Assembly: GCA_933207985.1 (NCBI GenBank)
Contig: OW240920.1
Location: 131,262,167 to 131,326,166 of the forward strand
Source: Pelobates cultripes
Taxonomy: Eukaryota; Chordata; Amphibia; Anura; Pelobatidae
Direction: 5' to 3'
Length of the DNA: 64,000 bases
Below, piece after piece: positions 30,940-43,114 of this stretch; within the stretch, counting starts at the first letter, position 1; each line of letters begins with the position of its first letter. The position numbers were made by a program, and so were the translations under genes. The notes under the pieces are model-generated. The model searched no databases and had not been told where the DNA came from. It worked only from the letters and a program-made list of their open reading frames with translations.

Positions 30940-32452
30940 GGGGGCGGAGCCTAGCAACCAAGCTGAACGGCCGCACATCAGAAGAGCTCCTCATTAAAAA
31001 CGCCTAAATTAAGCCTGAAAATACACTTTAAGCCTAAAAACTGCCTGCTTCTCAGCTTCCAAGAGGAGGGCTTAACACAGAGGAAGTGTACGAGCGAGTT
31101 CACAGCCGAAAACGGCAACGACATCCCGGGGATCGACCCGAGGCCTACTAACGGCCTACTCAGAAGGCACGGGGGAAGCGGCCGATCCCCCTGCTGACTG
31201 CAGCAAACTTACCTGGAGGTCTCCCCGACACACTCACTCCTCCCCCCCCCCCTGCCGTAGAGGGATATCCCGGCACACGGCTCAGCTACAAGGCACCACC
31301 CTTGGCATAACTGCATTACCGGTCCGGCGCTGCATAACATGGCGGATGCCACGTGCCAGCCAGATTGCGGAACCCCACTGCCACCACTCTCGGAACGGCT
31401 GGACCGCCTGTTGGCAGACTTCTGGGCCAAGCTATCGGCCCACAGAACCACCCCAGCAGAGACACCAGGGGCTACTACCGCGCAGGTCACCGCACTACAG
31501 GATGGTGCCAAACTACAGCATGGAAAGCGGGAAGGAGAAGGCGGGAAGCCCCTGTGGGTCGGCAACAGCCCACCAGTGGTGAGTCACCTAACTGAAAGGA
31601 GACAAACCCCAGGACTATCCACCCAAACCCCCCTCCCTGCATGGTGATCACAGCCCCGCCTGGGCAAAAAAACACCATGGTGGTGACCACCAGACTCCCA
31701 GGCACAGCCCAGCCCAGTACCTAAAAGTGCGATGGCGCGATGGGGGACTTCCTCATATTCACCATACTGCCTTAACAGAGGATACCAATCACCGTAAGAC
31801 CCACTATCCCCACCAGGGAAAACAAGCCCAAGACATGCTCATCACAAGACAGGGGACTTATGCAACCATACCCTCTGACTGCATCCCGGCTGGATACTGG
31901 AAGAGCACTGACTGGGGGGACCCCCATCTCCTACTGCTCCGGGCACTAACCCGACGGCTGATGGGGATCGGTTAGGCCATACAGGCAGGACATTGCGTTA
32001 CTTAATACAGACGCAGGACAATAAGCTTAACACAATGTGTGCACTCAATTTTTTGCCTATACCTGAGCTGGCCATCTTGCAAACAAGCAACATATTATAT
32101 ATAATTATTAGCGCTAGTGGAATCCTAAAAATGCAGAAATCGTTAAACAAATGTCACTATACCTTTCACTCATGCATAATCTGCAATAGAAATGCCTTAA
32201 TCTATAGTGCTAAATGTATGATCTTTTGCTATGTCTATACTCATATCTTACCTTTTCTGTTGAGCAGCATAGAACTCCTGGATAAGCAACATTACTATAT
32301 AAAAATGTGCAGTACTCTTTCATGCCTAACTAATGCACCTATATGTTAGCAAACTGCTAACCCCAGCTGTTGTGGCATTGGAAGCCTGATGTGATATATC
32401 CATGCACAAATAAAATAAAGAATTAAATTAAAAAAATAAAATAAAAAAAGAC
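30940..32452 (+). mobile_element. L1/Tx1-like LINE, internally deleted
   Basis: It begins with the GC-rich leader gggggcggagcctagcaacc and ends in an A-rich tail (aaaataaaataaaaaaag, up to about 32452). A frame at 31339-31647 starts MADATCQPDCG..LDRLLADFWAKL, resembling the start of an L1 first protein, and is then broken. No RT or endonuclease is present, so most of the element is deleted. Confidence 0.5.
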
Positions 32453-32817
32453 TGCTTATACCAAATGCTGGATGCTTTTTTTTTGCAAAACCAGAATATT
32501 CAAAGACATAATTGTTATGCCAAATCGTACGTATTGCCATTATAAAGTCAAGGTTTGTTTCTTTTCTCGTAGCATAATTGGACATCGCTACAATTGTTTT
32601 TTGTTTGTTTTTTGCCTTCTTTAGGATCAACAGCAGAAAAAAGTGGGTTTCAAATATATAAATATATATATGCCAGCCAATATCTGTTGGCTTATTCGAG
32701 TTCTTCTAAATCAACACAAATGTCAAAACACTGACCTAACAGAAAAGACCTTTGCAATGGGTATAGTAAAATAAAAAAAACCTGAATGTGCAATGTAAAG
32801 AGGAAAGGGAGCTGTCC

Positions 32818-33121
32818 ACAGGGTAGCGGCTTGCTCTAGAACATTGATGGTCCGCACAGGGTAGCGGCTTGCTCTGGAACATTGATGGTCCGCACAGGGT
32901 AGCGGATTGCTCTGGAACATTGATGGTCCGCACAGGGTAGCGGCTTGCTCTGGAACTTTGATGGTCCGCACAGGGTAGCGGCTTGCTCTGGAACATGGAG
33001 GGTTTTCACAGGGTAGCAGCTTGCTCTGGAACACGGAGGGTTTGCACAAGGTAGCAGCTTTCTCTGGAACACTGATGGTTTGCACAGGATAGCGGCTTGC
33101 TCTGGAGCATGGATAGCTCAG
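32818..33121 (+). repeat. 38-bp minisatellite, eight copies
   Basis: Units start at 32818, 32856, 32894, 32932, 32970, 33008, 33046 and 33084, each exactly 38 bp (acagggtagcggcttgctct and then gaacattgatggtccgc). The last three units are the most diverged. Frames through it only arise because 38 is not a multiple of three. Confidence 0.95.
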
Positions 33122-34662
33122 GATTGTAACTTTCTATTTTTCTAAAGGATTAAAATGAAGCAAAAGAGAATGACCTGCCTGTAAGGGAGAAGGTTTGTTA
33201 ATAAGCACTAATAAAAAAGGATATATATAAAATATCAGAAAAACAGGGCCAGCTGAGGACAGAGTCAGATCTCTTAAAAGGACACTCCAGGCACCCACAC
33301 CACTTCTGCCCATTGGAGTGGGCTGGGTGCCAACTCCCATCACCCTTAACCCTGCAAGTGTAATTATTACAGTTTTTATGAACTGCAATATCACCATTGC
33401 ACGGTTTAGTCCTCCTCTAGTGGCTGTCTATCAGATCCCTTAGAAATGACCCCTTCTACGGCATGCTAAGAAAAATACAGCCCATGATAAAACACTAATC
33501 TGTAAAGTTTTCAGAAAACTACACCCCTGACCAGACCATCTATATAAATTAATCCCTTGGGAAATGTAAGGGAAGATTGCATCTTAAGCACTAAATTCCA
33601 TCTAAGCGGCTTTAATATGGAACTATATTTTACAAATTATATGCATGCATTATAGGTTATACCTTGGCATTTCAGATCTTTAAAGGGAAAGATAGTCCTG
33701 ACTCTATGAGCAAAGAAATCAAGATTGTGTGGGATCTCCTCCTACCTTTGATGAACAGCACTGCAGAATATGTTGGTGTTTTATAAATAAAAGGCATGTA
33801 AAAGACCTTCCTTGTAGAATTCCCCGAAAGCTTCCAAAAAGTCACCCCAGAAAAAAGTATTTCTATGGAACTGCAATGTTTTACGTTACAGCACTAAGTG
33901 CAAAAGGGACATTGCACCCAGACCACTTCAACAAGCTGAAGTGGTCTGGGTGCTGTGTTCCTCGTTTGCAGGTAGCATGGTCCTCTAGGGTAAACAACAA
34001 GCACAGTCCTTTGATTTTCACATAATCCAGGCACTTTATTTGTAAGTCCACACAGGAGACAGCAACACAACTAAAGAAAAAATAATACAACAGGTTTCCC
34101 TGTAGACAAAAACCTAGCTCGTCTGAGCACTGACTCACTTAATATCCCTCTCTATCAGGGTTAAACTAACAAAAAATGTATGATTGGGTTGCACCAACCT
34201 TATTAGATAACAACACTGCACTCCAGCACTCAGTCACCTTGACTGCTTTCCTTTCTGCACTCCCAGTGCTCCAAGCCAGCCTTAACTGCTTTCCTTTTGC
34301 ACTCCCAGTGCCTAGTCTCCTTGACTCTCTCACTGGAGAGAACAGCCTCTCTCCTACCTGCTTCCACGGAGGAAGCCAGCAATCCCCCTTTACCTGCCTA
34401 GCAGGGAGGGGTTTATTCCCACTGCTGCAGCTGATTATCTGCAGCCAAGAAGTAGGTTGGAGACAGTTCCAAAAAACTCTGGCCTGGACATTATTTCTCC
34501 CACCCTGCTCTCCAAATGCTCCACCCTAGGGGCCCATAACTAAACTTAGGTTTGTGTTGCACACCATACATATAACACGTACTCCCCCGGGGTTAAAAGT
34601 TATAGGCCTCTTTGCCTTCACTTTATCACAGTGCCTACAGTGTTTCTTTAATTACTGTTGTA
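33122..34662. other. Unrecognised DNA with small palindromes
   Basis: A perfect 17-bp-arm hairpin lies at 33914-33953 (gcacccagaccacttca / tgaagtggtctgggtgc). A T2-like end (ttaaaaggacactccaggcacc) occurs near 33275 without a partner. No exon was recognised. Confidence 0.45.
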
Positions 34663-34742
34663 TTAACCCCTTAAGGACACATGATGGAAATATTCCGTCA
34701 TGATTCCCTTTTATTTCTGAAACTGTGTCCTTAAGGGGTTAA
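34663..34742. mobile_element. 80-bp palindromic MITE (TTAACCCCTTAAG family)
   Basis: TTAACCCCTTAAGGACACATG to GTGTCCTTAAGGGGTTAA. Same length and layout as 9935-10014, with better preserved ends. Confidence 0.8.
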
Positions 34743-34877
34743 TTAAAAATATTAGGGCTTTAATGCAATAACACATCAGGATCAGAGTTGGATTAGCATA
34801 GGGGCTGGTGGAGCTGTAGCTCTAGGCCCATGACTATGGAATAGTCCTAGTGATTTAGAAAAAAAAATAATATATAT

Positions 34878-34878
<1 letters not shown>

Positions 34879-34914
<36 letters not shown>
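34879..34914 (+). repeat. (GATA)n microsatellite
   Basis: About nine gata units. Confidence 0.95.
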
Positions 34915-34916
<2 letters not shown>

Positions 34917-35199
34917 TTGCTTTTACTACTTTTCACATGCTCTTGCTTAAGTATGGATACTTAAGAGGGATAACTCATAGGGTAAATAAGGTTTAAATTA
35001 AAATGCCCCCCAGCGTTTAAAGTTGCACTCACAGAGTAGCAGAACATTTTGAGCTCATCAATCATAGAAGTCACCAGGTCCAGCAATATTTAGCATTCCA
35101 GGGATTCATATGGAAAGAAATTAGAAAGACCATAGTGCAACATTGCTGTAAGATTTAAACGTTATACATTTTAATTGTCACACTTACAAAGTTGAAATA

Positions 35200-35460
35200 G
35201 ATCACAAGCCCATCAAATGTGGTTCCCAGTCCAATTCACAGCAATATCGATGGTTTGAACTTGTACACAAGTTTAAGGCCAAAGCAGCAGCATACAAATA
35301 AAAACCGCAACATACAAAAATTAAAATTAAAATTAAAACAAACTCTATGCGTTTCATCTAACTTATAGACTTCTTCATGAGTACACATAAAGTGCTATTC
35401 AGTGCATCAAATAAAGTGCTACAACATTACAGAACCGAGGGTTCTTCTTTTAAGCATTCC
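35200..35460 (-). repeat. Penelope-type repeat with decayed hammerhead motif
   Basis: On the minus strand at 35382-35342: ACTC, ATGAAGA (C3 of CUGANGA mutated to A), extra A, GTCTA/TAGAT stem II, GAAA, CGCAT, A, GAGT. The order and pairing are the same as at 4621 and 2874, including the extra A after the box, but the core mutation should abolish activity. Confidence 0.45.
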
Positions 35461-35649
35461 TCCTTCAGCTGTTTGCTAATCCCTATTTTTAGGTTTATTT
35501 GTTTTTGCTGTTTGTATACGAGGATTAAGAGGAATCCTTCTGCTATACCGTAAAAAAGGGGTAATTACCTCTTTGATTTATTGTATACTCAATGCACCTG
35601 GGTGATCTATATTTTTTATTTCTATTTATGATACTTAAGAGGGATGTAG

Positions 35650-36035
35650 GGGAACAAAACTGGTGTGGACTTACTAACAATGAAATTAGTTAAGGTAAAG
35701 CTGACTTTGAGCACTATGCGAATGCTCTTGCTGCTTCATCCTCTCTAATACATGTTCCTTTTCTTCTACACTCACTACATACACTCTGTCCCAGACTGTA
35801 TAACAGGAGCTTCTGCCTGCTAGTAAGAAGGTTAGGACCAGCGAGTGCTAGGGGACAGTCCTTTAGAAAGCGTAGAGCTAGCGCATCATTAGATGCATTT
35901 ATGCCAAGCTCAGGGTGCTGTCTGCACAGTATGCCCTTGATTGGTCATCCTGCATGATTGGCAGGCAGCCTGACATGCATTCACGCTAGGCTGACCATCT
36001 AATTCTTTGTGCAGACACGCCCCCTTTTGGGGCAT
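35650..36035. repeat. Dispersed repeat, inverted relative to 58735-59090
   Basis: Long similarity in reverse orientation, for example gcgcatcattagatgcattt here versus aaatgcgtctaatgatgcgc near 58875, and gtcccagactgtataacagg versus cctgttatacagtctgggac near 58970. Non-coding, probably an internal part of a DNA transposon. Confidence 0.7.
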
Positions 36036-36120
36036 GTTTGTCCCTTTAGGTGACTCTGGTTACATGGTTCACATCTGTGGCCCACTCCTTAACCCCGCTA
36101 CACTGTTAGAGGGTATGGAT

Positions 36121-37405
36121 TTACTTGAAAGATGAAAGTGAGAGATTAGCATAAGGTATGTATTTTCTTATAGCTATATCCTGTGACTTTCCTTCCAGCA
36201 CCATCTCCGCCAGATACATGATGTTTGGGAGGTATAACTGTTTTAATGTTTTCTGTTGATAAGATTCCGTAATAAGGCCGATCATAATTGTCATCACCAG
36301 GTCCAAAGGGCTCTTAATCTTAATTGTGAGATAGAGGTTACTCTGGGAGGCCATAAGCTTTCCTAAAGAGATGGGTTTTAAGGCACTTCTTAAAAGATGC
36401 AAGACTAGGGTAGAGTCTGATGACGGTAGGCAGGCTATTTCATAGGATGAGAGCCCCCCGCGAGAGGTCCTGCAAGCGTTAGTTGGCCATAGAGGTGCGA
36501 GCAGAGGACAGGAGAAGGTCACGAGCAGAGCGGAGAGACCGAGAAGGAGCAACCTATGGATCTGTGAAGAGATATAAGAGGGGCTAGAATTGTTCAGTGC
36601 TTTATATGTATGGGTTAGCAGTTTGAATTGACTCCTATAGGATACAGGAAGCCAATGTAAGGACCAACAGAGGGGTGAGGTGTCAGAGGACCGACTAGAG
36701 AGGAAAATCAGTCTGGCGGCGGCATTCATTACAGACTGTAGTGGGGCAATACGGCTTTTGGGAAGACCAATCAGGAGAGGGTTACAATAATCCATGCGGC
36801 AAATTACTAGAGCATGGACAAGCTCCTTCGTAGCATATTGCATAAGAAAGGGGCGGATGCGGGCTATGTTTTTAAGATGGAATCTACGGGATTTGGCAAC
36901 ATACTGGATGTAAGGTTCAAAGATGAGGCCAGAATCAAACAGGACGGCAAGACAGTGCGCTTGCAAGGATGGACTTATGTGGATACCACTAACTTGAAGG
37001 GAGAGTGAAAGAGGAGGATCAGTATTAGGAGGAGGAAAGACAAGGAGCTCAGTTTTAGAGAGATTGAGTTTCATAAAGTGGGGGACATCCAGTCAGAGAT
37101 GGAAGAAAGGCAAGCAGTGACACGTTGCAGGACGGTAGGGGAGAGGTCCGGGGAGGAGAGATATATCTGGGTGTCATCAGCATACAGGTGGTAGTGGAAT
37201 CCAAAAGAGGTAATATGTTTGCAAAGAGAGGCAGTATAAAGAGAAAATAGAAGGGGACCAAGGACAGAGCCTTGGTGGACTCCAACCGAGACAGGACGAG
37301 GGGAAGAGGTATTCTTAGAAAATAAGACATTGAAAGATGTTGGGAGAGGTAAGAGGAAAACCAAGAGAGGACAGACTGTTCTTGTAGAACATTTCCTGGA
37401 AACAA
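36121..37405 (-). pseudogene. L2-like LINE, RT and C-terminal part
   Basis: On the minus strand the first frame (37364-37071) carries [17 protein letters not shown] and [11 protein letters not shown], the RT motifs ending in YADD. The second frame (37074-36121) continues with [39 protein letters not shown] and LHWLPV, the conserved C-terminal block of L2/CR1-group RTs. A frameshift separates the two near 37071. The endonuclease and upstream RT are missing, so the copy is 5'-truncated. Related fragments are at 49150 (plus) and 58138 (minus). Confidence 0.85.
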
Positions 37406-37845
37406 ATAACGTTGTTTATTTAAGTAAAACTAATAACAATTATGATCTAAAGTCTAAACAGTGAATGTGTTTGAAAAACTCAAAAAAACAAATATGCAAA
37501 AAATAGGCAGAAAACAACAAAATTATCAATTGTTTTCCACTGATTTTTATTATCTAATTTCAACTGGATTTAATGCCTGCCAAAATTCAAGTGGCCAAAC
37601 TCAATAAATGAGTCAGCTGCTCGAAATAAACCACCGATAAATGTGCATCAAAAGCACACTTATCAACCTTTTCAATGACTAACCCTATTACCAATGCTAC
37701 TATTCAAGAAAAAAAATACTTTCATAGGCAGGTCTCACTTCTCTTGAGACTTGCATGGTGATATAACAAATATATAGCTCACATTATAATTCACAACTTG
37801 GAATTTTAAATGATATTTGTAACCTATATTGTTTTTCTCCCTCAG

Positions 37846-38223
37846 CTTCTACATCAGGAAATGACCTTATTCTCCACAGGAATCCTGTAAATGTCACAGT
37901 TGGTGTGTCCGTTCACCTGTTGACTTCATATACATTGCCTCGAAAGCTCACAAGATTTGTGATTGAATGGTCATTCCTTAATCGTAACATTCTTGATTAT
38001 CATGCATTTAACTGCTCAGTTGATGTGAAAGGAATTCCGACATGGTGTAATGGGAAGACTAAGATTTACCCAAGACACAAAGGACGAGTGGAGTTTAATC
38101 CCTTGAATGCATCCCTCTTATTAAAGAATGCGCAGCTCAATGACACTGGGATTTACATGATAGATATTGCACAACATAAAAAGATTATACAAGTTTGGGT
38201 CCATAAGAATACTACATGTCTCG
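37846..38223 (+). CDS. V-like Ig exon of a CD2/SLAM-type receptor
   Basis: The exon lies between ctccctcag and cg|gtaagt; 378 nt, phase 1 at both ends, as usual for an Ig domain. The protein starts STSGNDLILHRNPVNVTVG, has VIEWSFL (C-strand Trp), GRVEFNPLNASLLLKNAQL and DTGIYMIDI (D-x-G-x-Y of the F strand). The Cys expected after DTGIY-x is replaced by Ile/Asp, and no B-strand Cys is present. Loss of the canonical disulfide and NASLLL..L.DTG.Y are typical of the first domain of CD2, SLAM and HEPACAM relatives. Two Cys (NCSV..TWCN) 14 residues apart and one near the C-terminus are unusual. Several N-glycosylation sites are present. It precedes the transmembrane exon at 48398. Confidence 0.75.
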
Positions 38224-39066
38224 GTAAGTTTAGTCCCATGAGAAAAGTACTAGACATGACCTCGTAAGTAGGTCTACTGTTCAGGTTCCTCTAAATCTTT
38301 TGTGAAGAGTGAAGGTTTTTATATTCTTATGCCATCGTTAAGTGAGAGGTGTTTGGAAACTTGCTAGACTTGGAGATTAATTTCAGACTAAATTGCAATT
38401 CGGTTAAATTCAGGACAATAAAGTAATCAGAACCAACTCTCGCAAGCCTGAACATCCTCGTTATTATTAATCGATGTGATGTCCATGGCACCAGAAAAAA
38501 ATGAAATGGAGTCCAGAAGAGGCTTTCTTTTCCACTTTAACTTCAGCTTTTGAGGCAGACAGACCAGCAACTATACAGTGTGCCCTTGCAGTGCATATGT
38601 TGGTGTAGAAAATGCAAAAACAGGTTTACGTAATAAGAAGATGTATATGATACGAAACAATGTCATGAATCTCATATAGTTAACATACAAAACATGGCTT
38701 CACCAATAGAGATCCAATATGTTGGCTCCAATATAAAAATGGCAATTGTAGATTATGTTAACAGGGTGTACCTATCAATCATACAACCAGCAATGAATTT
38801 GAAAAAAAAGAGATCATGTGATCTAAAGCCCTGACAGTCCAAGCTCTTCCTCTTTCTTTGATGTGAACTAACAAATAACACATATAAACAAAAAAGAATA
38901 AATAAGATCTGCTGCATGAGTCCTGTGCAAGCCTCAGATAGGTGGAAAGTTTAATTGTAGATAATTTGCAGAACCATCCCATGTCATAGATGAATGAATA
39001 TTAAACTGAAACAAACAGAAATATGTGAAAGGTAGCGAAAACTACATAATGAAAGCATAATAAATG
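38224..39066. other. Intronic DNA, no recognised feature
   Basis: AT-rich sequence after the Ig exon donor; no exon seen. Confidence 0.5.
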
Positions 39067-39074
39067 TTCTAGTA

Positions 39075-39136
39075 CAAGCATGTTTAACTCAAAGTGTGGC
39101 ACGGGCCACATAAACAAGGTTTAAGTTTATGTGGGC

Positions 39137-39175
<39 letters not shown>

Positions 39176-39774
39176 TGACAGACACACACTCACTGACAGA
39201 CACATACTCACTGACAAACACATACTTGCTGACAGACACACACACACAATCACTGACAGACACACACACATACTCGCTGACAGACACAAACATAATCACT
39301 GACAGACACACACACACACACACACAGACACACATACATGCTGACAGACACACACACACACACACACACTTTTCTTTATTGCTCCTTACCTTATGGAGCC
39401 GATGGGGGGCATCTCCCTGGGGTCCTTCCTGCTCCTCACTGCTCCCACGCGCGGTTTAGTGCTCCCACGCGCGGTTTAGTGCTCCAACGCGCGGTTTAGT
39501 GATGTCGGGTGCCGGAATATGACGTCATATTCCGTTGCCTGAGTTCACTTCAGTCAGCGCGAGCACGAGGGAGCAGTGAGGAGCAGCAACACTGAGCTCC
39601 CTCACGGTCCTCCTCCCCAGCCGGGTAAGTGTTAACAGAGTAGGCACCTGCAATGTGGGGCGAGCAGGTGCCTACTCTGCTATAACACTGAGCATGCACT
39701 GGCGGCTCTCCGGGCCGCAAAGATGGTTCTTGTGGGCCGCATGCGGCCCGTGGGTCGCGAGTTTGACATGCTTG
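39075..39774 (+). mobile_element. Non-autonomous hAT with CA satellite and CRE hairpin (element A)
   Basis: Ends CAAGCATGTTTAACTC and GAGTTTGACATGCTTG; 8-bp flanks ttctagta / ttctagaa (one mismatch). Inside: a (CACTGACAGACA)n-type satellite (39139-39370), then a GC-rich hairpin with arms tgctcctcactgctccc / gggagcagtgaggagca, centred on a perfect 22-bp palindrome at 39513-39534 that holds TGACGTCA between CGGAA and TTCCG. A direct triple repeat (gctcccacgcgcggtttagt) sits in the left arm. No coding capacity. Confidence 0.8.
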
Positions 39775-40320
39775 TTCTAGAATGACATAAAACAAAAAAA
39801 ATGCAAATCAAAACAAAATAAATTGTCCAATAACCACATGTAGAATAAGTAACTATAAAACCATCCATATATCAGTATAGATTAAAGTACATATAAAAAG
39901 TTAACATGAATATATAACTGTAGAGACTAAAATAAGGAAAGAGTGGGACAAAGATGGGAGGAAAAACAGGCTCAGATCACATACTCATGGCTCGGCGAGG
40001 CCAACTCCTGCCATGCTACAAACATCCTGTGGCCCCAAACCAACCTCAGCATAAAATAAATAAACGAGAGAAAGTCAATATCGACAAAAAAATAATATAA
40101 AAACAAATCATAGAATAACAATGACATGCAATGTGATAACCCCAACATATGTGCACTTATTAAACAAAAATGCACAACAATAATATGAGCATGTACTAAT
40201 AATGGTTTCCACAAGTATCTTGTCCTCTCTTTGAGTTGTAGATGTAGCTGAGATACGCTTTCACCACTTGTCCATTACGTTCGAGGAAGATTCCATCTGA
40301 ATCCAATATCGCTGTGAATG
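39775..40320. other. Intronic DNA, no recognised feature
   Basis: AT-rich; no exon or repeat recognised. Confidence 0.5.
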
Positions 40321-40322
40321 TA

Positions 40323-41923
40323 CAGTTGCAAGAAAAAGTATGTGAACCCTTTGGAATGATATGGATTTCTGTACAAATTGGTCATAAAATGTGATCTGAT
40401 CATCATCTAAGTCACAACAATAGACAGTCACAGTCTGCTTAAACTAATAACACACAAAGAATGAAATGTTGCTGTGTTTTTATTGAACCCACCATGTAAA
40501 CATTCACAGTGCAGGTGGAAAAAGTATGTGAACCCTTTGATTTAATAACTGGTTGAACCTCCTTTGGCAGTAATAACTTCAACCAAATGTTTCTTGTAGT
40601 TGCAGATCAGACGTGCACAACGGTCAGGAGTAATTCTTGACCATTCCTCTTTACAGAACTGTTTCAGTTCAGCAATATTCTTGGGATGTCTGGTGTTATT
40701 TGCTTTCTTGAGTTCATGCCACAGCATCTCAATCAGGTTGAGGACTATGACTGGGCCACTTCAGAAGGTGTATTTTCTTCTGTTTAAGACATTCTGTTGT
40801 TGATTTACTTCAATGCTTTGGGTCATTGTCCTGTTGCAACACCCATGTTCTGTTGAGCTTCAGCTGGGAGACAGATGGCCTTAAGTTCTCCTGCTAAGTG
40901 TCTTGATAAACTTGGGAATTTATTTTTCCTTCAATGATAGCAATCCGTCCAGGCCCTGATGCAGCAAAGCAGCCCCAATCCATGATGCCCTCCCCACCAT
41001 AGTTCACAGTTGGAATGAGGTTTTGATGTTGGTGTGCTGTGCCTTTTTTTGCCACACATAGTGTTGTGTGTTTCTTCCAAACAACTCAACTTTGGTTTCA
41101 TCTGTCCACAGAATATTTTGCCAGTACTGCTGTGGAACATCCAGGTGCTCTTGTGCAAACTGTAAACGTGCAGCAATGTTCTGTTTGGACAGCAGTGGCT
41201 TCTGCTGTGTATCCTCCCATGAAATCCATTCTTGTTTAGTGTTTTACATATTGTAGATTCGCTAACAGGGATGTTAGCATTTGCCAGTGACTTTTGTAAG
41301 TCTTTAGCTGACACTCTAGAATTCTTCTTCACCTCATTGAGCAGTCTGCGCTGTGCTCTTGCAGTCATCTTTTCAGGACGGCCACTCCTAGGGAGAGTAG
41401 CAGCAGTGCTGAACTTTCTCCATTTATAGACAATTTGTCTTACCGTGGACTGATCAACAGCAAGGCTTTTGGAGATACTTTTATAATCCTTTCCAGCTTT
41501 ATGCAAGTCAACAATTCTTAATCGTAGCTCTTTTGTGCGAGGCATCATTCACATCAGGCAATGCTTCTTGTGAAAAGCAAACCCAGAACTGGTGTGTGTT
41601 TTTTATAGGGCAGGGCAGCTGTAACCAACACCTCCAATCTCATCTCATTGATTGGACTCCAGTTGGCTGACATCTCACTCCAATTAGCTCTTGGAGATGT
41701 CATTAGTCTAGGGGTTCACATACTTTTTCCACCTGCACTGTGAATGTTTACATGGTGTGTTCAATAAAAACATGGCAACATTTCATTCTTTGTGTGTTAT
41801 TAGTTTAAGCAGACTGTGATTGTCTTTGTTGTGACTTAGATGATGATCAGATCACATTTTAGGACCAATTTGTGCAGAAATCCATATCATTCCAAATGGT
41901 TCACATACTTTTTCTTGCAACTG
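40323..41923 (-). mobile_element. Tc1-like DNA transposon, complete ends
   Basis: Starts CAGTTGCAAGAAAAAGTATG and ends CATACTTTTTCTTGCAACTG, with TA on both sides (40321-40322, 41924-41925). Inner direct repeats (aaaaagtatgtgaacccttt at about 40519 and its complement near 41715) show the IR/DR arrangement. Same family as 25242-26807. Length 1601 bp. Confidence 0.95.
40542..41548 (-). pseudogene. Tc1-like transposase, broken
   Basis: On the minus strand it begins MMPRTKEL at 41548 and includes the paired-like DNA-binding region and the first part of the catalytic domain. The frame is lost after the segment corresponding to FCGQMKPKLS and resumes near 40727 ([20 protein letters not shown]) to 40542. 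At least two frameshifts and other changes make it inactive; it is more decayed than the copy at 25563. Confidence 0.9.
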
Positions 41924-41925
41924 TA

Positions 41926-42780
41926 TATTATGAGATTCTGCTGGAAGTACAAAGTTCTGCTGGAGCTGTAAGGTCCTAATGTCTACAAAGTGTCCCATGG
42001 GTAATTACTGCTGCCGACAGGTTTCGTTGTGATGAAACCTCCACAAGGCAGCAGATACTGAGTCCGTTCATTTTACCAACCCCACCTAAATAGGTTGTAA
42101 CTGCCAATTCCTTACAATCATACAATCAAATTTTGTCCAAAATGGAACTAAGCAAATGAGAAATAAAATCGGAGAAATAAAAGCTAAATAAATAATAAAG
42201 ACAAAAATATGCATATGAGAAAATCTTCCAGCATGGGTTTTTAAAAATCTTTTATTCTTTGCATATATACACATAATATGTTTTTTTTTTTTAAATATGC
42301 AATAAAGAATTTTAAAATTGCACTTGTAGACAAATTGGCATTTACTCTACATTTTGGAGAGATTTGCTACTTTTGGCCCAGGTCGTGATCCGTAGTTAGA
42401 TCTCCCAACTGCCATATAGTTCAAGAACATTTTAAATTCTAAATGGCAGATAATCTATCCATAAAAATTGCTTAATTAAGCTATAGTTATTTTAGTAACT
42501 ATATTTTTCCCTGCATTGACACAGTCTTTGCTAGTTTGCCATCTTATTACTACACCACCTTGTGTTGTTAGTTCTTTCTTTGCTACTCTTCTTATTCTGA
42601 GTGTTCCTTTCCTTGCCACACTTTGCCCAACTGAAGAGGCTCCTTTGCTTCCAAAGTTTCCCTTCTGTTTGTCCTCTTCTTTTTTGCACACTGTCCCATG
42701 ATAAATTTGAAAATTGTAATGTTTATTATGTTAAAAATAATGTAAAATGATATCTGTAACCTATGTTGTTTTTCTCCCGC
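41926..42780. other. Intronic DNA; hairpin related to the hammerhead-like repeats
   Basis: A hairpin at 42010-42052 (gctgcc..ggcagc outside, ggtttc..gaaacc inside) recalls the Penelope-type repeats but lacks the CUGANGA box. Bases about 42745-42782 resemble the intron end before the first Ig exon, so the duplication includes intron sequence. Confidence 0.45.
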
Positions 42781-42782
42781 AG

Positions 42783-43114
42783 CTTCTACATCAGGGAATG
42801 ACCTTATTGTCCACACGAATTCTGTAAACGTCACAGTTGGTGAGTCCGTTCACCTGTTAACTTCATATACATTGCCTCAAAAGCTCAGTAAGTTTGTCAT
42901 TGAATGGTCATTCCTCAATCGTAATATTATTGACAACTGCTCAGTTGATTTGCAAGGAATTCCAACATGGTGTAATGAGAAAACTAAGATTTACGCAAGG
43001 CACAAAGGAAGAGTGGAGTTTAATCCCTTGAATGTATCCCTCTTAATAAAGAATGTCCAACTCAGTGACACAAGGATTTACATCATAGATATTGCACAAC
43101 CTAAAAAGATACTA
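42783..43114 (+). pseudogene. Second copy of the V-like Ig exon, truncated
   Basis: The acceptor (ttctcccgcag) and most of the domain match the exon at 37846. Relative to it, the YHAF segment before NCSV is shortened, and the D-T-G-x-Y motif reads DTRIY, losing the conserved Gly. Similarity stops after the codons for AQPKKI, where LINE sequence begins, so the G strand and splice donor are gone. The frame is still open to 43141. Best seen as a duplicated exon inactivated by a 3' truncation. Confidence 0.8.

Noticed and set aside
32723..33085. Repeat protein on the minus strand
   Set aside because: The 38-bp minisatellite gives open frames in all three phases; no independent coding signal.
32818..33121. 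CRISPR-like array
   Set aside because: Units are contiguous with no unique spacers, and the genome is vertebrate.
39084..39459. Frames in CA repeats of hAT element A
   Set aside because: Microsatellite translation; no start context or domain.
42010..42052. Further hammerhead ribozyme
   Set aside because: The stems are present but the CUGANGA box is absent, so I only note it as a related hairpin.
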